Positions 21,329 through 31,386 of a DNA stretch of 64,000 bases are shown piece by piece. Under the pieces are notes generated by a model. It searched no databases. It was not told the DNA's origin and saw only the letters and a program-made list of their open reading frames with translations. Both the position numbers and the translations under genes were made by a program. Location: contig NW_027269925.1 of NCBI RefSeq assembly GCF_030848805.1, positions 62,001 to 126,000 on the forward strand, in the 5' to 3' direction. The first letter of the stretch is position 1. Every line of letters begins with the position of its first letter. The stretch comes from Temnothorax longispinosus (taxonomy: Eukaryota; Arthropoda; Insecta; Hymenoptera; Formicidae).

Positions 21329-22733
21329 GGTGCGTGTCTACCTGGGAGTAAAACGAGAATCATTTGCGAGAATCAATCTTGAGAGTAATAGCTCTCGAGA
21401 TTGATTCTCGCAAATGGACATAGGTATTCCTGGAGAGTACCTAACGGAGAATGAATCGCAGCTCTCGGCGAGCGAACTTGTCAAGACCTACTCGCAAATC
21501 GACACGACGTTATTTTACTCTCGGAGATCAGCTCGCCAAGCTCGAGCGCTGTTCGTATTTTGAGAGCTACATGTTGAGCTACATGTTAAAAACCGAGATG
21601 GCAAAAGTTTGTTCCTTTGATGACACAAAGAAATTTATTGAACAATGCGGAAATCGTGAACTATTGTAGAATACGATACTTTATAACTACTGTGACAAAA
21701 ATAAAAAAATTTTTAAATTTTTATGTTCTGGGAATAAAGTGCGAAAAAAAGTCATAATTTAAAGAATTATGTAAGAATATTTTTAATACATTCTCTAATT
21801 ACTTGGTCAATAATTAGTTACACATTAGTTTTACATAGTTTGCACGTTTTCGTTACAGTGCTGAAATTAAATACATTTTTACATCGCAAATTAAGTACAT
21901 TAAAAAAATGAACGCGTGGTCGCCACGCGCGTTAGAAGTGAAACTTCTGAAGGCAAGGCTTTGCCATAATTTTTCTGAAATTAATACAAAAACAATGCAA
22001 CAGAATTAGTCACTCCAAGCCGCCCGCAACTCGAAAATATAGTGTTACACGCAGTTCTCACTATATCCGTCTCGCCAGTGCCGTACGCCTGATCGAATTT
22101 TCGTGACGCGTTTTCGAGTCGCAAAATCGAATTTACTTACCGATCCAAAAGGAGTTTCACTTTGTACGCTTGTTGGTCGAATTTTCGTGACACTATTTCG
22201 TGACGTTTTTTCGTGTCGCACAATCGAACTTACTACCGTACCAAAGAAGTTTCATTTTGTACGCCTATTGGTCGAATTTTCGTTACACTTTTCGTGTCGC
22301 ATAATCGAACTTACTACCGTGCCAGAAGAAGAACCGTCTCGCCAACGCCGTACGCCTATTGGTCAAATTTTCGTTACACTTTTCGTGTCGCACAATCGAA
22401 CTTACTACCGTACCAAAGAAGTTTCACTTCTGTTACACTTTTTCGTGTCGCGAATCGAACTCACTACCGTGCCTAAAGAAGTTTCACTTCAATAATAATA
22501 TCGCACTATGTATTCCACTTTACAACTTGTAAGTCTGCAGAAACTTTGAGATCGACTAAAAAAGTACGTAAGTGGACACGGTTTTAAGAGAACTCTCCGA
22601 AAGAATACTCTCTGGATTCTCACGAGATGCTCGCGAGAGTACAATGTCAGAAAAATTACTCTCAAATGGACAGTGTTAGAATCAATCTCGAGAACTACTC
22701 TCGAGAGTTTTACTCGCAGGTGGACACGCACCA
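21329..22733. mobile_element. Non-autonomous DNA transposon, Harbinger-like, 1.4 kb
   Basis: The inverted ends TGGTGCGTGTCTACCTGGGA and TGGTGCGTGTCCACCTGCGA differ at two positions over about 27 bp. TTA flanks both sides (21326-21328 and 22734-22736), the duplication expected for PIF/Harbinger. Behind each end are further inverted copies of GAGATTGATTCT and CTCGAGAG-type motifs. No transposase is present; short frames inside have no recognisable content. Confidence 0.8.
22095..22490. repeat. Internal tandem repeats, about 90-110 bp
   Basis: Blocks of GTGTCGCA.AATCGAACTTACTACCGT, CCAAAGAAGTTTCACTT and GTACGCCTATTGGTC recur about five times with variable spacing inside the 1.4-kb element. Confidence 0.8.
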
Positions 22734-22911
22734 TTAAAGTTATTTTAACATAAACAAAAGTGTTAAAGTAAAGCTTTGTAAACCTCGTAAACTTTGACAT
22801 GCAAAACTAAAATTAAATGTTTCTATTACACATAATTCAAGCTAAACTAATTAATATTATCTAAGGCGTAAGACGCTACGGCAATGCTTATGCAATACGT
22901 GTGCTACTTGT

Positions 22912-23031
22912 TACTACGTTTACGCGAGTGTTACTTCTGTAGTAACTTACGATAATTCACTCGTTTACGCGAAGTAAATTATCGTAAGTTACTACAAAAT
23001 CCCGTTTACGCGAAGGAATTATCGTAAGCTA
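22912..23031. mobile_element. MITE family A, copy 2 (partial)
   Basis: It begins TACTACGTTTACGCGAGTG and carries the same TAGTAACTTACGATAATT motif in both orientations as 8152-8323. It ends abruptly in a run of C. Confidence 0.7.
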
Positions 23032-23035
23032 CCCC

Positions 23036-23920
23036 CCCCCCTATTCGACTGTATACTTTTATTTCTAACACCCTGTATATATTAAATATACATATAATAC
23101 ATATATATTATATGTATAAATGTATAATTAACTGAAGGACAATGAGACATTTTTCCAAGTAAAGATACGTGTAAATGTGTTGAAATTTTTAAACCAGTCC
23201 AAGACTAATAAATTGTAATACAAACTTGTTAAATAAATTGAGATAAATTAAGTTACTGTTGAAAAAGACGGAATAGGATTTACGGAATAGGATTACGACT
23301 AAAAATACGAGCAAATCTACCGCTAAATTAACATTGGTCTTCCAAATTTAAAAATGTATTGTCAAAATTGAATCGTCTCTTGACAGACTTGTAAATGTAG
23401 TTGACATAAAGAAAAACGGAATTGAATGGATTTTACTTTGGACTTGTGATATTTTTACGGATTCAATCTCGACATCTTGAGTATAATGACTGCACCAATT
23501 TCGACTTGGACTAGTCGCAATGTCAAGTATTACGCTTCGACATTACAATATTAGATAAATGTTACATTTTTTATTACGGTTTTAGTTATTTCAGGTCCGT
23601 CACAAATAATAAAAAAGGAAAGCGGCACTACAGGCAGATTTGTCCTGTCCTTAACATCTTGCCACAAAACTGTCTTATAAGAATGCTCAGTCTATTATAT
23701 ACGTCTTATATGTAAATATGTTATGTATTTATTTTCTTTTTACTTGTATGGCTGATGGCAAAGAACAAAAAGTAATCTCTTATGTGGCACGCCGTTTTGC
23801 TATTTTTATTCATAAAAATAATATTTGCAATTAATTTTACGTGAATATAAAATAAATTTAACAATATATTTGTATTTGGGTAAACAGTATAAGTAGAAGG
23901 GTAACAGCAACTTTTACACT
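23036..23920. other. AT-rich DNA, no gene seen
   Basis: About 0.9 kb of AT-rich sequence without a supported feature. Confidence 0.6.
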
Positions 23921-24713
23921 CGGGCATGCGCTTGCGGTTAGTGGGGTCAGGGGGTGCCTCGCTGACGCGGGGGGAACGCCGTAAGCGGTGGGCGAAGGGG
24001 TCGAGGGACGGTGTTAAGGGTCATCGGTGGGGGGGTGTCGCGGGGGGAAAAGTCCCTAGGCGACTTACTAATATTTGCCGGGCGAGAAGGGGAGCGCGAC
24101 GCGAGGGGACGGCTATTTACTGGTATTTGTGGGGACCTTGTAGGACATAAATTCCCTAGGCGGGTAATTAGGAATATCGCGCCGCAGGGTCGCCAACAGG
24201 GCTCGGTGCGGGGACGCGGGCGTTCCGAGGGGTCGCTCGGAGCGGCGCTCCCGCCGTTATCGACCGTTTTGAAAATCGCGATCTAATTTTTTCGCTCGCG
24301 CGCGTCCAGGCGCGTCCGAACTCGCTCGAACTCGTTCGAACTCGTTCGAACTCGAGGTCGTTCCTGTCGATGTCCCGCGCGGCGTTGGTGCGAGTGAGCG
24401 CGCGAAAAATGCGTTCAAGGTCGTTCCATTCGCGGATCGCGATCACCTTTCTTCGGTATTGTTTTTTCTCGGTTTGAAGCTCGTTCTGATCTTTCCCCGC
24501 GTATCGCGGATGACGCAATCGCCGCAATTTCGGGGGTAAGCGTGGTCGTGTAGAGATAGGTATACGGATCTGGGAAAAAAAGGGAAAAAAAAGAGAGAGC
24601 GCACAGATGAGATACGTAGTTTTTGTATTTTGAAAAAATACACGCACGTCGACGTGCGTTTACATTATTTCGCGCGTATGAATATATATTTGTAGACGCG
24701 CGTCGCGACATTA
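23921..24713. other. GC-rich segment downstream of an unknown protein
   Basis: Strongly GC-rich, including repeats of a GTCCCTAGGCG / TTCCCTAGGCG motif (about 24050 and 24150). A 10-bp tandem repeat GAACTCGTTC occurs about five times at 24314-24356. Long open frames on both strands are expected at this composition and show no motif. Confidence 0.4.
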
Positions 24714-25410
24714 TTAGAATCGGAAACAGAACGCGGTGATCTCGCAGTCGACAATGTTGTTAGGATCGAAGAATTCGATCTTCAGTATCGCAGTCTGAGC
24801 CGAAGTTCCCACTTTGATCGCATTGGCAGTTATCTCCCGATAGCGCGAAAACTTCGCGTCGACCTCCTCGGTCGCCGTGCTCAGCGCCGAGACGATGCGA
24901 TTGACGCAAAATTGGAGATCGTACAGCGTGAGCAGGGTTTTGAGCGCCATCGCCACGCGAGCCGCGTTGGGTAGCTCCATACGTAGGATCGACAGGTTGT
25001 TGATCAATCCGAATCGCAGCGTCATTCCTCCGATCGATATGAGGGGGGGGGCGGGTTCCATCAAGGATGGATTGCATGGACGACAATATGTCGCGTTTGC
25101 GCTCGACCAGTCCTTTCCACATGTCGAGCGTCAGGGAGACCGCCCTGCCTTGTTTTTCTCCCAGGGCGATATCCACGTACGAAGGCGTGGTATGTATACT
25201 GTACCACGGTGACTTAATCGTGATACCTATGGCTATGTACTTGTAGCCAGTCGTCGTCAGCAGATAACGCGTCGTCAGGACGCGCACTACGGGCAATTCG
25301 ACGGGCATGTCGGTGAGAGGGTGAGAGCTGGAACGCGACTCCCGATGATGATGACGATGGTGATCGTCCGTCAGATCGATCCTTCGTATTTTATTGCCGT
25401 TGTCGTTCAC
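24714..25410 (-). pseudogene. Unknown ~230-residue protein, frame broken at a G run
   Basis: The first frame (25410 downward) includes HPLTDMPVELPVVRVLTTRY, TTTGYKYIAIGITIKSPWYS and LTLDMWKGLVERKRDILSSM. At a run of ten or so G (about 25045-25056, plus strand) the frame shifts. It continues as ISIGGMTLRFGLINNLSILR, then LLTLYDLQFCVNRIVSAL, then ILKIEFFDPNNIVDCEITAF, and stops at 24714. The two pieces read as one coherent, non-repetitive protein with ordinary composition, unlike the low-complexity neighbours. I do not recognise the family. It lies downstream of unit X copy 2 on the same strand, so it may be another gene of that element or a separate insertion. Confidence 0.55.
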
Positions 25411-25782
25411 CTCCGAATCCGCCTCGCGAGGAGAAATACCCTTTTATTGTTAACTATCGTTTCACAATGATGGTGGTTCACAATTACTGATGCCGCGCAA
25501 AATGGCGGCCGCACGTCTCGCAAAGTGCGATTTCACGATTCAGGTACGCGAAAACCCGTACGCCTTTCGTATCGGCGTCACGTAACGCTGTTAGCGGGCG
25601 TTCCCGTTTGTTTTGGACACTGCGGTAGGCTTACGAATCGTATTCCGTTTCGCGTTCGCGATATTAACTACGAAACGCCGGGACATACGCGCGAGAAGAT
25701 AGCTACCGTTCGAGCGCCCACGAGAGACTGCCTCGAGTAATATTCCTCTCGGGCTTCCTACTTCCGAAGTTTTACCCCCACC

Positions 25783-26067
25783 ATGAGGTCTCGGCCGCTT
25801 TCTCCTCGCGGTAATTTTCTATTCTACGCTGTTACAATAGCTGTTTACGAGTTTCGGCTCGCCAGGTGTGCGCCAGATGTTCTCGATGGAAATTTCCGCC
25901 GCCAGTACACTATTTACGACGCGCTCAATCAGCTCCCGGGTAGCGGTTTTTCAACTCTTTCAAAATTAGACTTTCGAGGGCGCCGACCCGTGCGCATGGC
26001 TTCTCCTACGTCCCTAATGCCGATTCCGGGTCGACTTCCTGGAGACGACGTCCAGGTCGCTTTCTAG
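25783..26067 (+). CDS. 94-residue frame in unit X copy 2, unknown
   Basis: It starts MRSRPLSPRGNFLFYAVTIA and ends GDDVQVAF, the counterpart of 15586-15870. No domain recognised; probably not under strong constraint. Confidence 0.2.
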   Translation: MRSRPLSPRGNFLFYAVTIAVYEFRLARCAPDVLDGNFRRQYTIYDALNQLPGSGFSTLSKLDFRGRRPVRMASPTSLMPIPGRLPGDDVQVAF

Positions 26068-26232
26068 ATGTCCGCCAATGGCGGCGACCCTGGCGCTTGT
26101 TCCCCCAGTCCCTAACCGTTTTCCGGCCCGACTTCCTGTAGCCGATGTCTAGGATCCCCGGTTTCCCGGACTGTCCGGGCAACCCTCCGTTCGGATGGTC
26201 GGATCTCGACCGCGATTAGTCCCTCGGGTGTA

Positions 26233-26848
26233 CTAGGTATCCCCGAGGACGCACCTTGAACCTTTTTCCGCTACGACCCTCGGTTCGGAAGTTCGCAAAT
26301 TGTCCGGCGAACTGTATGTCTGGGTGATCGGATCTCGTTCGCAATCGATCCCTGGGCTCTGTCTAACTTCCTTGAGTACGCACCTTCGGTCCTTTTCCGC
26401 TCCGTCGCTCGGTTCGCGATTTCGCAAATTGTCCGGCAAACCCTATGTCTGCGCGGTCAGATCGCGCTCGCGATTGTTTCCAGGGGTCGGTTAGGCCTTC
26501 CTCTGGACGCACCTTCAGCCGTTATGCGCTAAGATGTCCCGTTCGCATTTTCGTAAATTGTCCGGCAAACCCTATGTCTGCGCGGTCGGATCGCGCTCGC
26601 GATTGTTTCCAGGGGTCGGTTAGGCCTCCCTCTGGGTGCACCTTCTGCCGTTTGACGCTGCGGCGTCCCGTTCGTATTTCCGCGGGTTGTCCGGCAAACC
26701 CTGTGTCTGCGTAATCGGATCGTTCTGGTGTTTCGTGGATTCCCCTTTTGGGGATCCCGGGAGTCGGCAGTTCGACTCTTACTCGCGTAGCACGCGCGGT
26801 ACGTGCACTAAGTGCCCGCGCTCTGAAGATTGTGTGTGACTCGACCAT
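26233..26848 (-). repeat. 132-bp tandem repeats of unit X copy 2, open on the minus strand
   Basis: Four or so units are marked by TTGTCCGGCAAACCCTATGT and CTCGCGATTGTTTCCAGGGG. The minus-strand frame 26848-26522 starts MVESHTIFRARALSARTARA and reads into the repeats (RSDYADTGFAGQPAEIRTGR). A second frame, 26439-26233, reads PDNLRNREPSDGAEKDRR. Confidence 0.55.
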
Positions 26849-26981
26849 TTTATCGGTGCATTACCGATTCACGCACCTGTTGAAAACAAAATATAACTCC
26901 CTTTACTCGTGGTCGGGCCGGGCACCTTAGTGCCGAAAAGAAACTAAAAATTCTGTGGATCGTGGAAAACTGACTTAATAA

Positions 26982-27116
26982 CTACGCGAGCCGCTGCTCG
27001 GCGACCGCTGTCGCATACCTTAATATTAACTGCGCCGGACGGGTGTGATCGATGATTTTATTAAACGAAATCAGGATAAACAAAAAAATCAAAACTACAG
27101 ATAATAAAATATGAAA
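26982..27116 (-). pseudogene. Micro-membrane ORF, unit X locus 4
   Basis: A 44-residue frame without an ATG: a hydrophobic run LLSVVLIFLFILISF followed by TRPAQLILRYATAVAEQRLA and a stop. The tail matches locus 3. It starts only 42 bases after the acidic frame's stop at 27159. Confidence 0.4.
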
Positions 27117-27158
27117 TTAGCCTCGACTCCGTCCTCGGAACGCTCGCGCAACTTAAAA

Positions 27159-27577
27159 CTATTCGGGGATGTCCCCCTCGTCTGCGGAGTAGTTTTCCCC
27201 GCTGGACGGGCTGATGAACCCGTCACTGGGCTCGTCCTGCTGCTGGCTCGGCATCGCTGTCAGAGTCACCGTCTCCTGCATGGTGACCCGGGTCAGTTGT
27301 ATTCGATAGGCGCAATCGAACGCCTCAGCAGCCCGCCTGATCGCCTCCATTTCGGCGGGAGAGCACCATTGGCACGCGTCCCCCGCCAACTGCATCGATT
27401 GGTGCGCCACCGCGCGGCTCACCACCGGTAGCGGTGTGCTCCGCCGGCTTCGTCTCGCCACCTGCCGTGGCCGCGGCGTCGCTCGGCGCTCCGCACGCCT
27501 CAGTTCCTCTGGAGTCAGTCGCGCTACCACGACCCGGGGTTGACTAAGGAGCTGCGCGCGCAGTATTTTAGCGCACG
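27159..27577 (-). pseudogene. Unit X acidic-tailed protein, C-terminal ~140 residues, locus 4
   Basis: The frame reads basic first (LTPEELRRAERRATPRPRQV), then AEMEAIRRAAEAFDCAYRIQ and LTRVTMQETVTLTAMPSQQQ, and ends SSGENYSADEGDIPE. It is truncated at the Transib junction, so no start is available. The change from a basic Arg-rich part to an acidic tail would suit a nucleic-acid-binding structural protein, but no zinc finger or other motif is visible. The family is unknown. Confidence 0.5.
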
Positions 27578-28156
27578 GCTTCAAGGCAAGGTGCAGGCAC
27601 GAGTAATGACGGCAATACAGCTCGCAAATTTTTCGAAAATCCAAAGATGACGGCAGAAATTACACGATTAGACGAAAATCTAATTAAAAGATTTGCTGTA
27701 ATATTGCAAGCAATGGCATCTGGCTGTAATATAAATGTAATAAAATTTGCTCAATACACTGCAGATACAGCAAAATTGTATGTGAAATTATACGGTTGGT
27801 ATTACATGTCCGCAACCGTACATAAGATTTTAATTCATGGATCGGAAATATATAAAAGTTTTGTTGTGCCAATTGGAAAACTTTCCGAAGATGCACAAGA
27901 AACTAGAAATAAGGATTTCAAGCGATTTAGAGAAAACAACACAAGAAAATGTTCGAGAGAGCAAACGAATATCGATTTGTTACATATTCTTCTTATCTCG
28001 TCTGATCCTTATATTTCTAGCCTCAGGAATATCTCAAAACGATCTCACAAAACTTTTTTCCCCAAAACAAAAGAACTCCTAATCGAAAGCCCAGGAATAT
28101 TAAACAGAAATGATGAGGAAGATCATGACAGTGAAAATGAAGTAAATGCTTTGTAA
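27578..28156 (+). pseudogene. Transib transposase, C-terminal ~190 residues (copy B)
   Basis: In-frame coding can be followed from GAGTSNDGNTARKFFENPK, then LDENLIKRFAVILQAM, VHKILIHGSEIY (two His), LSEDAQETRNKDFKRFR (catalytic Glu) and TRKCSREQTNIDLLHILLIS to a stop at 28156, ending EDHDSENEVNAL. In copy A this stretch is split by two introns, at SAEISG and after the QAEG region. Here it is continuous, so this copy lacks those introns. The first ATG at 27647 is only an internal Met. Confidence 0.88.
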
Positions 28157-28608
28157 AAATTAAAAAGAAATATAACAGTAAACAAGAAAAGAAAAAATTT
28201 AAAAAATTAAATAATAAAAATAATTAAAAAAATAAAAAAGGCAAAATGTAAAAAAAATTAAAAAAGAAAAAATGTAAAAAAAAAGAACCATTCTTATAAA
28301 TATTCAACTAGTTTAAAATTTCAGATTTGCCATGTTGAATCCGCCATTTTGAAATTCTTCAAATAAGCAAAAAAATGAAATCAGTGACTCAAAAAACCCC
28401 AAATTACAGGTTTTTAATACAAATGTTATATAGAACTGTGACTTGCAACCGCCATATTGGATCCGCCATTTTGAATTTGTTCAAATAAACCACAAAATTG
28501 GAATCAGCGACCTCAAAAACTCGTGTACACCAATTTATAAGTAATTTTCTCGAAAAGACAAAAAGTTATTGAATTAAGTCCGCTAATTTGGCGTTTTGGC
28601 CCACTGTG
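27578..28608 (+). mobile_element. Transib transposon copy B, 5'-truncated
   Basis: It ends with the Transib terminus read outward as CACTGTG at 28602-28608, followed by CGGCG. Its 5' part is missing: coding sequence begins abruptly at about 27578 against unit X. Downstream of the stop, 28320-28530 holds two ~100-bp repeats with GCCATTTTGAA and GGAATCAGCGACCTC. These resemble, inverted, the 3' region of copy A near 17190. Confidence 0.88.
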
Positions 28609-28613
28609 CGGCG

Positions 28614-29160
28614 TTCCGCCGCTCCCGACGAAGCCCACCGTCCAAATCCTAGGGCAACATACAAAACGGGGTCCAGAATTCTGTGCCCCGACTGAGGGTT
28701 CTCAGGTGTACCCGACCTCCTGCCCGAAACGAACCCCCAACGGCACGGTTCCGCGGGGTCGAGCGTGCTCGGCCTCGGAACGAGGGTTCTCATTACCGCA
28801 GCCACGGGACTTCGCAAATTCCCCGCGTTGCAGATCACGCTTCCTGCCCGGGTTTAAAATACCGCGTCCGCATAAGAGTGTAATACCGCGTCTCGTACTC
28901 CACGCCGAGTGCACATGCACTACCAATCGTTGTAACATACCGCGTTCCGTTCGTCCGTCCTACCGCCCGAGTGCACCGGCACTACTGTAATATACCGCGG
29001 TTTGTCACCGTGTGTAAAGCCGCGTTCCGTCATTCTCTGTATAGTTATGTAATGGTTACTGGAGGGTAGCTAGTAGTCAACTATCGAATACCGAGTTCCA
29101 TCACAGATTAATAGACAGATAGCCAATGGCCCCTCCTAAGTCGAGACCACCATTTTCGTG
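28614..29160. other. GC-rich unassigned segment
   Basis: The motif TAATACCGCGT and near variants (TACCGCGTTCCG) occur five times between 28855 and 29020. No supported coding region. It may be the continuation of unit X beyond the Transib copy B insertion. Confidence 0.4.
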
Positions 29161-29164
29161 ACTT

Positions 29165-29397
29165 GATTACCAACACACTTTGCCCCTTATCGACACACTT
29201 TGCCCCTAGGATTGAGTCCGGACTAAATCACATTACAGACTTTGCCTCTGGTGCGAGTCCGAACTAAATATATCCGATTTTACCTACAGACTTTGCCCCT
29301 GGTGTGAATCCAGACTAAATATATCCGATTTTATCTACAGACTGAGACTTTGCCCCTGATGCGAGCGTGCGAGTCCGGACTAAATATATATCCAATT
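29165..29397. repeat. Short tandem repeats with ACTTTGCCCCT
   Basis: About five repeats of (CAG)ACTTTGCCCCTGGTGCGAGT followed by CGGACTAAATATATCCGATT, with spacing of 50-65 bp. Confidence 0.8.
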
Positions 29398-29984
29398 TTA
29401 GAGTTGAAAACTATTTTTTTTTTGTTTCGGCCGAAATCGAAACTAAAAACCGAAACTTTTGAAGAAGTTTTACAAAAGCGATATAATTTTAAAAAATCGT
29501 TGGGAATTATTTATGTATCTACTCTTTTTATTAAATATCACTGAAATATAAAAATATTTGTCAAATATTATAACAATATAAAACATTATAATATTGCATC
29601 CCCAACTTTAAAAATTATAAAATCACGTAAGTATTATTCATATCACATAAAAGTTTGTACTTGAGATGTTTTTACTTAAACTTAGATAATAATTAACTTT
29701 AGTAATCAGTAATTGAACTCAAACAATTTTATATTATAATAAAAATAAAAATTTCTGAACAAGATTCGGATCAGAACAAGAACCAAATTCGAACAAGATC
29801 CGGATATCCGCGGATTTTTGCTAAAATAAAATATTTTATCTTGGATCTATTTCTATCTCGGACATATCTTGATAAACGGATAATTGTCATCACACACTAG
29901 CGGTCCGAAAATATCGAGATTTTCGTTTTCACCAGTTCCCGAACCCGGTTTTCATATTATGGCGCATGGAATAGTTATTTAATT
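29398..29984. other. AT-rich DNA, no gene seen
   Basis: About 0.6 kb of AT-rich sequence with no supported feature. Confidence 0.6.
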
Positions 29985-30185
29985 GTGTAACAAGTGCTAT
30001 AAGATAAAAATTCACGGGTGCGGTGACCGCACTCGCCTTCGGCTCGTGCGTCAACTCCGCACCCGTGAATTTTCATCTTTACGCACGGTTTGCACACCCT
30101 ATTTTATGTTGCAAGTGCGTGGAAAGTGGTCTATCACGCACGCGTAGCGTGCGTAATGGGCCACTTTCCATGCACGTGTTACATA
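29985..30185. repeat. Double hairpin region
   Basis: One hairpin at 30003-30078 has arms GATAAAAATTCACGGGTGCGG and its complement, enclosing a GC-rich loop. A second at 30114-30175 has arms GTGCGTGGAAAGTGG, with ACGCACGCGTAGCGTGCGT at its tip. GTGTAACA and TGTTACA lie outside both. It looks like a compact non-coding mobile or structural element. Confidence 0.65.
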
Positions 30186-30704
30186 ATAAAAATTATTTAT
30201 ATTTTGTTAATATTATGTTTTATAATTATATATTTTTATATATTAATAAATATTTTTTTCTGTACTTAATTGTATAGACCACGTATATTAGTGACATATA
30301 AAAATTACAGTTAAAAAATATTTATTTATATTATTTATTGTCTTAGTTATTGGTTCTCATTCTTAATATATATACGATCAAAATTAACATTTTAATTATT
30401 TTTATATATACATATACAGTTATATGCATATATGTTATATGTCAGCCATATAATAAAATTGTAATTATTTATTAATTATATTTTATTTATTATAATCATA
30501 TAATATATACAGAAATGATAGTCAAATTTGGACAACGGATTCATATGTTCAGCTAGCAAAAATACATCGGAAACGACTATTCACACTCGTGTTGCAAAGA
30601 AAGTCAAATTTTGTCGGACAGTATATTAAGTGGAAAGAAGAGATATTTTCAAACTGCTTTATCTCGAAAACAAAAAATTATATCCACACGAAATAAATCG
30701 CATT
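30186..30704. other. AT-rich DNA, no gene seen
   Basis: About 0.5 kb of AT-rich sequence preceding the fold-back element. Confidence 0.6.
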
Positions 30705-30708
30705 TTAA

Positions 30709-31386
30709 AGGCTTACATATGAATAGACCGCAAGAAAAAAAAGTGAAATTCGGGAATTTTTATCTTGGAAACAATTAATTCGATTCAATCCGGGTTTTTT
30801 TTATTTAAAAGTATCTACATTGAGGCACGTTCACAAATTTTTTTTAAGGGAATTCATTTCCTCGGAGCGCTGTTCTCGTGGCCGGCGTAAAATGTGACAC
30901 TGTTCACGGTTCCCAGAATATCTCGAGAACGGCTGGGCCGATTTGCTTCAAATTTATACAAAATGTTTTTTTTCTCGTTTCCATTGGGAGATTTTTTTTA
31001 CTTAACTAGTTTTTTTTATCAGACTATAAAGGACACATTCATTTTTCGACCCAAATTTTCGACCTTTATAGTTTTATAAAAAAAAAATTTTTCGATGGAA
31101 ACGAGAAAAAAAAACATTTTCTATAAATTTGAAGCAAATCGGTCCAGCCGTTCTCGAGATATTCTGGGAACCGTGAACCGTCCGCGAGGAACACATTTTC
31201 GCCGGCCACGACAACAGCGCTCTGAGGGAATGAATTCCCTTAAAAAAATTTGTGAACGTGCCTCAATGTAGATACTTTTAAATAAAAAATACCCGAATTA
31301 AATCGAATTAATAGTTTCCAAGATAAAAATTCCCAAATTTCACCTTTTTTTCTTGCGGTCTACTCATATGTCTCATGTGTAACCCC
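30709..31386. mobile_element. Fold-back element, TTAA-flanked
   Basis: Two arms of about 280 bp (30709-30985 and 31088-31386) are inverted copies of each other around a ~100-bp loop. TTAA flanks both ends (30705-30708 and 31387-31390). The arm carries TCTCGAGAACGGCTGG, GAATTCATTTCCTCGGAGCG and TTTTAAAAGTATCTACATTG. The last two are recognisably related to the 5' part of the TTAA-flanked element at 54682-55902. Probably a non-autonomous relative of that transposon. Confidence 0.85.

Larger units (their letters stand above)
25441..27577. mobile_element. Unit X, copy 2 (unclassified GC-rich repeat)
   Basis: The same order as copy 1 at 15243-16985: CTTTTATTGTTAACTATCG edge, 94-codon plus-strand frame, 132-bp repeats, small membrane frame, acidic-tailed frame. 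More of the acidic protein survives here. At its upstream side it is joined directly to a truncated Transib copy. Confidence 0.6.

Noticed and set aside
22095..22490. Repeat array as a possible CRISPR
   Set aside because: Eukaryotic context, repeats of ~100 bp with variable spacing and no unique spacers of constant size.
23926..24647. Several open frames of 70-160 codons
   Set aside because: Strong GC bias makes stops rare on both strands, and the translations are low-complexity.
11000..29400. Integrated large DNA virus as source of the GC-rich blocks
   Set aside because: No polymerase, capsid, integrase or other viral hallmark gene was recognisable; repeated structure fits a mobile element better.
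30023..30277. 84-codon frame over the twin hairpins
   Set aside because: It crosses both hairpins and an AT-rich tail; coding is implausible.
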